This document shows positions 1 through 5,640 of a stretch of 11,618 nucleotides of DNA, piece by piece. The DNA is from an uncultured Oscillospiraceae bacterium (GTDB taxonomy: Bacteria; Bacillota; Clostridia; Oscillospirales; Oscillospiraceae). The notes below the pieces were generated by a model. That model did no database searches and had not been told where the DNA came from. It saw only the letters and a list, made by a program, of their open reading frames with translations. The translations under genes and the position numbers were made by a program. The stretch lies in NCBI GenBank assembly GCA_949093475.1, contig CARXAY010000021.1, positions 1 to 11,618 of the forward strand, given 5' to 3'. Each line of letters opens with the position of its first letter. The first letter of the stretch is position 1.

Positions 1-77
1 GCCGGAGCGTTGAAAACTGATCGAGCCGGTGTGGGGACGCTGGCCAAGAATGGCTTGAAACAGCGTGGATTTCCCTG
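1..77. repeat. 77-bp exact direct repeat, copy 1 (probable assembly artefact)
   Basis: Positions 1-77 are identical to 270-346 (offset 269). Identity stops at 78 (g here, c at 347), and nothing is visible left of position 1. A repeat of exactly 77 bases at a sequence end matches a common de Bruijn assembly k-mer length. It most likely marks a loop in the assembly graph rather than a real duplication. Confidence 0.9.
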
Positions 78-503
78 GTCGATCAGCCCCTCGGCGTGGA
101 CATGGGCGAGACATTCGGCGACCCGTTGGCGCAGCTTTTTGGGGACGGGAAGAAAAATGGGGTGAGAATCCACCGCGGCGGCAAAAAAGTCCAGAACACT
201 CACGGGATCCCCCTTGCCAAACGCAGGGGACTGGGGAACATAGCCGATGAGGGGACGGGTCTTTTTCCCGCCGGAGCGTTGAAAACTGATCGAGCCGGTG
301 TGGGGACGCTGGCCAAGAATGGCTTGAAACAGCGTGGATTTCCCTGCGCCGTTCGGCCCGATCACAGCCACGATCTGCCCGCAGTGAATGTGGAGGTCGA
401 TGTCGCGAAGAATCGTGCGGCCATCAGCGACCACCCCGAGGCCGGTGACCTGAAGGCAGCAGGAGTCGTGACAATTGTCGCCGCTGTGTTTGTGAATGGT
501 CAT
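1..503 (-). CDS. znuC: Zinc/manganese ABC transporter ATP-binding subunit (ZnuC/AdcC-like), partial
   Basis: This is the cytoplasmic ATPase subunit of a metal-uptake ABC transporter that would energise import of Zn2+ or Mn2+ captured by the lipoprotein encoded just upstream. Translation from ATG at 503 gives an N-terminus rich in Cys and His (H4, H6, C11, H12, C15, C16), Walker A GPNGAGKST at residues 49-57 and the Q-loop in GYVPQSP (Q91). The ATG overlaps the upstream stop codon as ATGA (500-503), so the two genes are probably translationally coupled. The frame stays open to the window edge, but only residues 1-142 (down to position 78) look like real ZnuC. There the expected signature region (LSGGE) is replaced by a second copy of the Walker A-coding DNA in another frame. 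The signature motif, Walker B and the membrane subunit gene (znuB) are not seen. Family is confident; substrate metal is inferred. Confidence 0.85.
   Translation of the reverse strand, partial: MTIHKHSGDNCHDSCCLQVTGLGVVADGRTILRDIDLHIHCGQIVAVIGPNGAGKSTLFQAILGQRPHTGSISFQRSGGKKTRPLIGYVPQSPAFGKGDPVSVLDFFAAAVDSHPIFLPVPKKLRQRVAECLAHVHAEGLIDQGNPRCFKPFLASVPTPARSVFNAP
270..346. repeat. 77-bp exact direct repeat, copy 2 (inside znuC, Walker A region)
   Basis: This is the in-frame, functional copy. It encodes part of the ZnuC Walker A motif and the residues after it on the minus strand. The partner copy is at 1-77, where the same DNA is read in a different frame. Confidence 0.9.
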
Positions 504-1405
504 GAAAACGCCTCCAAAATGGTGGTGAGATTCTTATCTATGGCATCAATATAGGGCTGGATGCCCTCGCCGTCCCCGGACATAAGCATATCAAGCTCAT
601 AAACCTTACAGCCTGTTTCCCGGGCGATCACATCGGCGGTCTTCCGCGAGCCGTTTTTCTCCACGAAGATGGCGGGGATGTGGTTTTCCTCGATGAGAGC
701 CGTGATCTCCTTGATCTCGGCGGCGGAGGCGGTTGCGCCCTCCTCTTCCTCGATAGCTTTTAAAAGGTCAAGGCCGAAGGAGTTGGCAAAATATTGAAAC
801 CCATCGTGGAAGGTGATGAGGGGATAGGCAGGGTAGACGATGTCTCGGTAGAAGGGGTCGACTGACGACAAGGCGCGGCCCGCGTCGGCGGCATTGGAGT
901 GGTAAGCCTCGGCGTGATCCCCTTGCAGGGAGGCAAGGCTGTTGGCAATGTACTCCACCATCTGTCCCCCTTGGTGGGAATCCATCCAGTAATGGGGGTC
1001 GTACTCCTCCTCGTGGTCGTGGCCGTCGTGGCCCGCATGCTCCAAGGTGGGGAGAAGCTTGGCACTCTCTGAGCAGTCGATGACCGCCGCGTCAGACTGT
1101 GCCAGCGCGTCGGCCATAAAATCCTCCAGCCCTGCGCCGTTCATCACGATCACGTCCGCCCGGTCGATGGCCTTCATGTCCTTGACGGTGAGGGTGTAGT
1201 CATGGAGGCAGGAGGTCTGGGAATTGACCAGCAGCTCCACCTCTACCCCCTTCGTGCTTCCCACTACAGCGGTGGTAAAGAGATAGAGGGGGTAGGTGGT
1301 GGCGAGGATATGGAGGGTTTCGTCCTCCTCTGGAACACGCCGGGCGCAGCCGGAGAGCAGGGCAAAGGACAGCAAAATGGCAAAAGTGCGGCGGAAACGG
1401 CCCAA
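500..1405 (-). CDS. znuA: Zinc/manganese ABC transporter substrate-binding lipoprotein (ZnuA/AdcA-like)
   Basis: This is an extracellular, membrane-anchored metal-binding protein of the cluster A-I (ZnuA/TroA) family that delivers Zn2+ or Mn2+ to the ABC permease. I chose the TTG at 1405: an AGGAGG lies 7 nt upstream (1413-1418), and the resulting 301-residue protein begins with a basic n-region, a hydrophobic core and a lipobox LLSGC with Cys20. Starting at the in-frame ATG at 1510 would read through the -10 box and bury the signal peptide. Visible metal-site features are the histidine in CLHDY (H68), a His/Asp-rich loop (residues about 123-131) and the following DPHYW motif (H138). The His-rich loop favours zinc over manganese in this family. 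The gene overlaps znuC by 4 nt and is the first gene of the operon. Only the exact metal is uncertain. Confidence 0.9.
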   Translation of the reverse strand: MGRFRRTFAILLSFALLSGCARRVPEEDETLHILATTYPLYLFTTAVVGSTKGVEVELLVNSQTSCLHDYTLTVKDMKAIDRADVIVMNGAGLEDFMADALAQSDAAVIDCSESAKLLPTLEHAGHDGHDHEEEYDPHYWMDSHQGGQMVEYIANSLASLQGDHAEAYHSNAADAGRALSSVDPFYRDIVYPAYPLITFHDGFQYFANSFGLDLLKAIEEEEGATASAAEIKEITALIEENHIPAIFVEKNGSRKTADVIARETGCKVYELDMLMSGDGEGIQPYIDAIDKNLTTILEAFS

Positions 1406-1412
1406 GGCAAGG

Positions 1413-1418
1413 CCTCCT
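1413..1418 (-). promoter_or_regulatory. Ribosome binding site that fixes the znuA TTG start
   Basis: A perfect AGGAGG on the minus strand sits 7 nt before the TTG at 1405. No comparable site precedes the upstream ATG at 1510, so this site decides the start. Confidence 0.8.
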
Positions 1419-1441
1419 CTCCCATAGGGAATTGTCCAAAT

Positions 1442-1470
1442 ATTATACGCCAAAAATATTGGTTTGTAAA
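1442..1470 (-). promoter_or_regulatory. Sigma-A-type promoter of znuA-znuC
   Basis: The minus strand reads TTTACA (1465-1470), a 17-nt spacer, then a perfect TATAAT (1442-1447), about 37 nt before the TTG start. The spacer contains the inverted repeat CCAA-N5-TTGG (1451-1463), which is placed where a metal-responsive repressor could act. That operator role is speculative. Confidence 0.8.
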
Positions 1471-1518
1471 TGGCGGGAGACAAAAAACGAAAAAAAGGGA
1501 GAGGCAGCAAAAAATGTA

Positions 1519-1547
1519 TTTACGGGAAGAAATATTTGGAGTATACT
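1519..1547 (+). promoter_or_regulatory. Sigma-A-type promoter of the Na/Pi cotransporter gene
   Basis: TTTACG (1519-1524), a 17-nt spacer and TATACT (1542-1547) on the plus strand. The transcript would start near 1554, about 64 nt before the chosen GTG start. It is divergent from the znuA promoter, with about 50 bp between the two -35 boxes. Confidence 0.7.
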
Positions 1548-1603
1548 GTAATGTGCTGGAAGTTGGACAAGCGGAGACGGAATAGTCTTGGATTGTTATG
1601 ATT

Positions 1604-1611
1604 GGGAGGGG
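1604..1611 (+). promoter_or_regulatory. Ribosome binding site that fixes the cotransporter GTG start
   Basis: GGGAGGGG ends 6 nt before GTG 1618. It lies downstream of the alternative TTG at 1588, so the shorter protein is preferred. Confidence 0.75.
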
Positions 1612-1617
1612 CTTGGC

Positions 1618-3450
1618 GTGCAGTTTACGGACGTGATCACCATGATCGGCGCCATTGCGGTGTTCCTGTTTGGAATGTCCACAATGACCCAAGGCTTGGA
1701 GAAGGTATCCAGCGGCCGGTTGGAGAGTATTTTGGAAAAGCTGACCAACAATGTATTTAAGGGTGTGCTGGTGGGCGCGCTGGTCACCGCCGTGATCCAT
1801 TCTTCAGCGACGACTACAGTCATGTGCGTGGGCTTCGTCAACGCCGGTATTATGAAGCTGGAGCAGACGGTGGGCATTATTATGGGCGCGAATATCGGCA
1901 CGACCGTGACCGCCCAGATCCTGCGCCTTTCCAGCATTTCCTCTGACGGGAACTTCCTCTTGACCCTCCTGCAGCCCGCCGTGTTAGGGCCGTTGCTGGC
2001 GGTGGTGGGCATCATCTTTTATATGTTTGTCGCCGGGGGACAGAAACGCAACATCGGCGAGATCATTTTGGGCATGGGCCTTTTGTTCATCGGCATGAAT
2101 ACGATGACCACCGCCGTTGCGCCGCTCCAAAATGAACCGTGGCTGGCGGGGCTGTTTACCACTTTTTCCAATCCGGTGCTGGGAATGCTGGTCGGCGCGA
2201 TCCTGACTGCCATTTTGCAAAGCTCCACCGCCTTCACCGGTATTTTGCAGGCTCTCTCCACCACAGGAGCGATCTGCTATAACACGGCTATGCCTCTTAT
2301 CATGGGCCAAAACATCGGCACGACGCTGACCGCTCTGCTTTCCAGTACCGGCGCCAGCAAGAACGCCAAGCGCACGGCACTCATCCACCTGTTTTTCAAC
2401 GTCATCGGCTCGGTGTTTTTCCTTGTTCTCCTTTATGCCGGAAACGCCATTTTCCACTTTGCCTTCTGGACGGAGGTAGTAGATATGGGCAGCATCGCAA
2501 ACTTCCATCTGGTGTTCAATCTGGCCTGTACGGCGCTGCTGCTGCCCTTCCGCAAAGCGCTGGTGCGGCTTGTGGAGCGCTTAGTGCCCGGCGACAAGGA
2601 AGAGGTAGAGCTGTCCGCCATTTTGGACGAGCGTTTCCTCCTTTCTCCGGCGCTGGCGCTGGAAAAGTCCCGCATGGCGGTGGTACAGATGGGCAGATTG
2701 GCGCAGGGAAACTACCAGCGGGCAGTCAAGCTGTTGGAGCATTTTGACCCCAAGGAGATGGAAAAGCTCAACGAAGTGGAGGATTCCATCGACCAACTGG
2801 AGGCCGGGCTGGACAACTATTTGGTGCGCCTTTCCGACCATGCGCTGACTCCGGAGGATTCCAACTTGGTATCCGAGCTGCTCCACACCCTGTCGGACTT
2901 TGAACGCATCGGCGACTATGTGGTCAATGTGGCGGAATGTGCTGAAGCCATGGAGGAACGGAGCATCGAGTTCTCTGCAAAAGCCAAATTTGAGTTGGAG
3001 ACACTCAACAAAGCGGTAGGGGAGATCATCGACAAGGCCATTGCGTGTTATGAGACCCAAGATACCCACCTTGCAGCGAAGGTCGAACCGCTGGAGGAGG
3101 TCATTGACCTGATGCGCGATGAGCTTCGCAACCGCCATATCGAGCGCTTGAAGGCAGGGGACTGCACCATTGAAACCGGAACGCAGTTTTTGGAGCTGCT
3201 CACCAATTTGGAGCGAGTGGCCGATCACTGCTCCAACGTAGCTATGTACATCATCCGCGAGGAAGCCAAGGAGGGCGATCCCATTCGGGAGAACTCCCAC
3301 CTCTACCTCCACCAGCTCCACGAAGGGGGTAGCGACGAGGGATTCGATAAAATGTACGGCGAGTACAAAAAGCAGTATTACAGCGTCCTCAAAGAGCCTG
3401 TGCCGCAGGAAGTCCCGCCCATGTTCCAAGAGGCGGAGCAAAAGAGTTGA
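1618..3450 (+). CDS. Na+/phosphate cotransporter family protein with C-terminal PhoU domain
   Basis: This inner-membrane protein is predicted to couple phosphate movement to sodium (Na_Pi_cotrans/NptA-like family). It is 610 residues from GTG 1618, chosen because GGGAGGGG (1604-1611) lies 6 nt upstream and the protein then begins at the usual first membrane segment. An upstream in-frame TTG at 1588 has only a weak site. The membrane half (about 1-320) carries the family's inverted duplication: repeat 1 has TAVIHSSAT (61-65) and GANIGTT (90-96), repeat 2 has TAILQSSTA (201-205) and GQNIGTT (230-236). The canonical QSS of repeat 1 is HSS here. Residues about 345-560 form a helical PhoU-like region with two repeats, including FERIGDYVVNVAE and LERVADHCSNVAM. 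The PhoU part suggests regulation of, or by, phosphate signalling. The gene appears monocistronic, with no clear terminator after it. Family is confident; transport direction is not shown by the sequence. Confidence 0.92.
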   Translation: MQFTDVITMIGAIAVFLFGMSTMTQGLEKVSSGRLESILEKLTNNVFKGVLVGALVTAVIHSSATTTVMCVGFVNAGIMKLEQTVGIIMGANIGTTVTAQILRLSSISSDGNFLLTLLQPAVLGPLLAVVGIIFYMFVAGGQKRNIGEIILGMGLLFIGMNTMTTAVAPLQNEPWLAGLFTTFSNPVLGMLVGAILTAILQSSTAFTGILQALSTTGAICYNTAMPLIMGQNIGTTLTALLSSTGASKNAKRTALIHLFFNVIGSVFFLVLLYAGNAIFHFAFWTEVVDMGSIANFHLVFNLACTALLLPFRKALVRLVERLVPGDKEEVELSAILDERFLLSPALALEKSRMAVVQMGRLAQGNYQRAVKLLEHFDPKEMEKLNEVEDSIDQLEAGLDNYLVRLSDHALTPEDSNLVSELLHTLSDFERIGDYVVNVAECAEAMEERSIEFSAKAKFELETLNKAVGEIIDKAIACYETQDTHLAAKVEPLEEVIDLMRDELRNRHIERLKAGDCTIETGTQFLELLTNLERVADHCSNVAMYIIREEAKEGDPIRENSHLYLHQLHEGGSDEGFDKMYGEYKKQYYSVLKEPVPQEVPPMFQEAEQKS

Positions 3451-3482
3451 GCGAAATCTTTTTGAAAAAAGCGAAAAAGCGG

Positions 3483-3511
3483 TTGCAATCTTTTGCCGGG
3501 GATGGTAGTAT
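3483..3511 (+). promoter_or_regulatory. Putative promoter of the small P-loop gene
   Basis: TTGCAA (3483-3488), a 17-nt spacer and TAGTAT (3506-3511) on the plus strand, about 58 nt before the ATG at 3570. The match is moderate (TAGTAT is an imperfect -10). The 5' leader also holds a short inverted repeat, GGTTG at 3522-3526 and CAACC at 3540-3544. Confidence 0.55.
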
Positions 3512-3569
3512 AAAGGCAGATGGTTGACATACGTCGACCCAACCCAATACTTCAAGGAGTTGAGGAACT

Positions 3570-3980
3570 ATGGTTAAAGTGATTATGGGCGTGAAGGGCA
3601 CCGGCAAGACCAAGCAGATGATCGACCTCATCAACAGCGCTGTGGCCAACGAGCACGGCAATGTGGTCTGCATCGAGCGCAGCCGCAAGCTCACTTATGA
3701 TATCCACTATCAGATCCGTCTTGTAGACGCCGAGCAGTATAACCTGAGTTCGTTCGAGGTTCTGCGCGGCTTTATTTGCGGCTTGTACGCCGGCAACTAC
3801 GACATCACCCATATCTTTATCGACAGCCTGTGCAAGATCGTGCCCAGCGACTGCGGGCCGGAAGTCGATAAGTTCCTCAACTGGCTGGACGGCTTCTCCG
3901 AGAAGAACAACATCAAGTTCACCGTCACCATCAGCGCGGACGCAGAGCTGGCCTCCGACGATGTAAAGAAGTTTTTCTAA
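3570..3980 (+). CDS. Small P-loop NTPase-like protein of unknown function
   Basis: A 136-residue soluble protein that I cannot assign to a named family. It begins almost directly with a Walker A motif, MGVKGTGKT (residues 6-14), preceded by a short beta strand (VKVI). A Walker B-like strand THIFIDS follows, with D85, and then a hydrophobic strand with polar end, FTVTISAD (117-124), positioned like the next core strand of a RecA/thymidine-kinase-type fold. At this size it holds only a minimal nucleotide-binding core and no obvious effector domain. There are no membrane segments or signal peptide. The ATG at 3570 has AAGGAG (3554-3559) and GAGG (3562-3565) upstream. It has its own putative promoter and a strong terminator, so it is probably a single-gene unit. 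Nucleotide binding is inferred from the motif; the cellular role is unknown. Confidence 0.85.
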   Translation: MVKVIMGVKGTGKTKQMIDLINSAVANEHGNVVCIERSRKLTYDIHYQIRLVDAEQYNLSSFEVLRGFICGLYAGNYDITHIFIDSLCKIVPSDCGPEVDKFLNWLDGFSEKNNIKFTVTISADAELASDDVKKFF

Positions 3981-3996
3981 TTCTCTGAAGTATATG

Positions 3997-4032
3997 AAAA
4001 CACCGGAAACGCAGCGCGTTTCCGGTGTTTTT
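3997..4032. terminator. Bidirectional rho-independent terminator
   Basis: A perfect 15-16 bp stem (arms 3997-4012 and 4016-4031; core ACACCGGAAACGC with its complement) encloses a 3-nt loop, AGC. A T-run follows on the plus strand (4028-4032) and an A-run precedes it (3997-4000), which gives a U-tract on the minus strand. It sits between the convergent ends of the P-loop gene (3980) and trxA (4051) and can serve both. Confidence 0.92.
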
Positions 4033-4050
4033 GCTTTGCAAGGGTGACGC

Positions 4051-4368
4051 TTACAGATGAGAGTCGATCATCTGCACAAAGCTCTCCTTGGGGAGAAGAC
4101 CAACGATACGGTCTACTTCGTTGCCGCCTTGGAAGAAAAGGACGGTGGGGATATTCATAATGCCGTAATTCACGGCCAAAGACTGGTTCTCGTCGGTGTC
4201 CACCTTGAGAACGTGGAGCTTGCCCTCATAATCTGCCGCCAGCTCCTCAATGACGGGAGCTAACATTTTGCAAGGGCCGCACCATGTGGCAAAAAAGTCG
4301 ACCAGCATGGGTTCGCCGGACTCCAGAATTTTGGTGAAAGCCTCTTCGTTCGCGTGTAAAACTGCCAT
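4051..4368 (-). CDS. trxA: Thioredoxin
   Basis: A cytoplasmic dithiol/disulfide oxidoreductase that reduces protein disulfides. The 105-residue length is typical of bacterial thioredoxin 1. The active site WCGPC is at residues 29-33 (C30 and C33), preceded by VDFFAT. The cis-proline is P74 in NIPT, and the family's buried aspartate corresponds to D24. The ATG at 4368 is preceded by AGGAGG at a normal distance. It lies 23 nt downstream of the reductase-like gene on the same strand, so the pair is most likely co-transcribed, with the reductase as its electron donor. The bidirectional terminator at 3997-4032 follows. Identification is confident. Confidence 0.97.
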   Translation of the reverse strand: MAVLHANEEAFTKILESGEPMLVDFFATWCGPCKMLAPVIEELAADYEGKLHVLKVDTDENQSLAVNYGIMNIPTVLFFQGGNEVDRIVGLLPKESFVQMIDSHL

Positions 4369-4391
4369 TTTTACTTCCTCCTTTTACGATC

Positions 4392-5270
4392 TTAGTTATG
4401 GATCTGCTTGTTTTGTGCGTCTAACCACTGGGTGGCAAAATGAGCGGCTGTCTGACCTTCACCCACGGCCTTGGAAACTTGAAGAGGGAGGCCGGTGCAG
4501 TCCCCGGCGGCAAACACGCCGGGCAGATTGGTGGCCATGGTGCGGTCTACCTGAATATAGCCGCTTTCCGTGGCCAGACCGGGGAAAAGGGCGGAGGGGG
4601 CTACGGTGTCCCGCAGGAGAAAGACCCCATCACAGGGGATGGCTTGGTCGTCTGCCAGCACGCCCTCCACCTTCTCTGTCCCTATGATGGACAGTTTTGC
4701 CGCTTTTATGAAGGGAATGGCGTCGTCCAGCCCGTCAGGCCGGCGAGGGGCGATAAAGGTGACCTTACAGCCGATCTTTGCCAGCATGGCGGCCTCCTCG
4801 TGCGCGTCCTGTGCCAAACCGATTACCGCAACGTCCCGCCCGCGGTAGAGCATCCCATCGCAGGTGGCGCAATAGCTGACCCCTTTGCCCAGAAGCTCCT
4901 GCTCGCCGGGGTAGGGCCTTGCCCGGGCCACGCCGGAGGCGAGGATCACCGCGCGGCCTTGATAAACGTCGCTGCCGACGCTGACATAAAAGCCGCCACC
5001 CATGGACATGGCGTTGAGGGCGCGCCCCTCAACAAAGGAAACGCCGCCCGCCTTTGATGCGTGGGTATAAAATGCGTCGATCATGGCTGAGCCGCTGATG
5101 TTGGGAAGACCCAGATAGTTGTCCACGAGTTTTGCCTTAGCGAGAAGACTGGTCTGGGGTGGATTTCCGATGACGAGGGCCGTTTTGCCTCGGGCGGAGC
5201 ATTGCAGCGCGGCGGACAGCCCCGCCGGGCCTGAACCCAAAATGAGAACGTCGTAGGTTATGGAACACAC
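4392..5270 (-). CDS. trxB: Thioredoxin-reductase-like flavoprotein, possibly ferredoxin-dependent (FFTR-like)
   Basis: A two-domain FAD flavoprotein expected to reduce the thioredoxin encoded downstream. Over 292 residues it has the FAD-binding GSGPAG (12-17), the redox-active disulfide CATC (C134, C137) and the second FAD motif AAGD (254-257). The central domain, which binds NADPH in classical TrxB, is altered: the usual GGGDSAxEEA is VIGLAQDAHEEA (149-160), and the usual HRRxxxRA region reads FIAPRRPDG (172-180). Loss of these motifs is described for the pyridine-nucleotide-independent, ferredoxin-dependent thioredoxin reductases (FFTR) of clostridia, and the protein is also shorter than typical TrxB. 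Fold and disulfide are clear; the electron donor is inference. The start is awkward: GTG at 5270 directly abuts the GGGAG of its ribosome binding site, while an ATA codon at 5261 has ideal spacing. Confidence 0.88.
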   Translation of the reverse strand: MCSITYDVLILGSGPAGLSAALQCSARGKTALVIGNPPQTSLLAKAKLVDNYLGLPNISGSAMIDAFYTHASKAGGVSFVEGRALNAMSMGGGFYVSVGSDVYQGRAVILASGVARARPYPGEQELLGKGVSYCATCDGMLYRGRDVAVIGLAQDAHEEAAMLAKIGCKVTFIAPRRPDGLDDAIPFIKAAKLSIIGTEKVEGVLADDQAIPCDGVFLLRDTVAPSALFPGLATESGYIQVDRTMATNLPGVFAAGDCTGLPLQVSKAVGEGQTAAHFATQWLDAQNKQIHN

Positions 5271-5286
5271 CTCCCTTGTTGATATA

Positions 5287-5315
5287 GTTATACCATATTA
5301 TGGTCAGCAACACAA
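5287..5315 (-). promoter_or_regulatory. Putative promoter of the trxB-trxA operon with overlapping palindrome
   Basis: On the minus strand TTGTGT (5310-5315), a 17-nt spacer and TATAAC (5287-5292) with an extended TGG before the -10. A perfect inverted repeat ACCATA-N-TATGGT (5292-5304) fills the downstream half of the spacer and touches the -10. It may be an operator. Confidence 0.6.
5292..5304. repeat. 13-bp perfect palindrome, candidate operator
   Basis: ACCATA-T-TATGGT reads identically on both strands apart from the central base. It lies between the -10 and -35 of the trxB promoter, a position where a bound protein would block RNA polymerase. The regulator is unknown. Confidence 0.5.
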
Positions 5316-5330
5316 GAATTTTTCTTCTGA

Positions 5331-5360
5331 TTGACAAAGGCTGGGCAGGTGTGGTAAAAT
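5331..5360 (+). promoter_or_regulatory. Sigma-A-type promoter of the T-box/valS operon
   Basis: A consensus TTGACA (5331-5336), an 18-nt spacer and TAAAAT (5355-5360) preceded by an extended TGG. Transcription would start near 5367, just before the T-box stem I. It is divergent from the trxB promoter. Confidence 0.85.
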
Positions 5361-5366
5361 ATTGTC

Positions 5367-5622
5367 CGTTACAGGCACAGAAGGGGAGGAGTACCCCACG
5401 AAAAGCCGGTGAAGAGAGGGAGCGGGTGGTGCAAGCTCCTCCGGCGCGTGGGCGAAGTGACCCCAGAGCTGCGGGGGTGAAGGTAGGGCACGACCACTGG
5501 GCGCGCCGCTGGTAAGCCCCGCCGTTTCCCGCGTTAAGGGACAATAAGACCCAATTCAGGTGGTACCGCGAATGGTAAAGTTCGCCCTGAAGCCGCAAAC
5601 GCGGCTTTGGGGCGCTTTTTTT
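5367..5622 (+). promoter_or_regulatory. T-box riboswitch, valine specifier (GTG)
   Basis: A tRNA-sensing leader RNA that lets transcription continue when tRNA-Val is uncharged. Stem I shows GGGG (5383-5386) pairing with CCCC (5461-5464), then an internal loop, then CCCACG (5395-5400) pairing with CGTGGG (5447-5452). The loop has the AGTA element (5390-5393) on the 5' side and GAA-GTG-A on the 3' side, which places the specifier codon GTG (Val) at 5457-5459. The T-box AGGTGGTACCGCG is at 5558-5570. Its TGGT bulge complements an ACCA tRNA end, as expected for tRNA-Val with discriminator A. The antiterminator can form by TTCAGG (5555-5560) with CCTGAA (5586-5591) and GCGAA (5568-5572) with TTCGC (5581-5585), which excludes the terminator stem. 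valS downstream supports the specificity. Confidence 0.95.
5583..5622 (+). terminator. T-box attenuator terminator
   Basis: CGCCC (5583-5587) pairs with GGGCG (5610-5614) and AAGCCGC (5590-5596) with GCGGCTT (5601-5607), separated by a TG/TG internal mismatch, with an AAAC loop. Seven T follow at 5616-5622. The 5' arm overlaps the antiterminator, so the two structures are mutually exclusive. Confidence 0.93.
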
Positions 5623-5640
5623 GGAGAGAGTGAGAGAATT

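Noticed and set aside
1..77. A second, degenerate ATPase gene or pseudogene at the left edge
   Set aside because: The DNA is an exact copy of 270-346 with no divergence at all, which fits an assembly artefact much better than an old duplicated gene.
3456..3478. CTTTTTGAAAAAAG-type symmetry after the cotransporter gene as a terminator
   Set aside because: The possible stem is only A/T pairs with almost no loop and has no following T-run, so it is unlikely to terminate transcription.
3522..3544. Inverted repeat GGTTG/CAACC in the P-loop gene leader as a regulatory RNA
   Set aside because: Five-base arms with a 13-nt loop are easily found by chance, and no known riboswitch element is visible.
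3524..3551. TTGACA (3524-3529) with AATACT 16 nt later as a promoter for the P-loop gene
   Set aside because: The transcript would start within or after the ribosome binding site (3554-3565), leaving no usable leader. The pair at 3483-3511 is better placed.
2581..3555. Long minus-strand open frame opposite the PhoU half of the cotransporter
   Set aside because: It is a shadow of the real plus-strand gene. The plus-strand protein has clear family motifs, while the minus-strand product has none.
5560..5640. Longer start for the first YcxB-like gene inside the T-box element
   Set aside because: The upstream codons are the antiterminator/terminator RNA. The ATG at 5641 has a proper ribosome binding site after the terminator.
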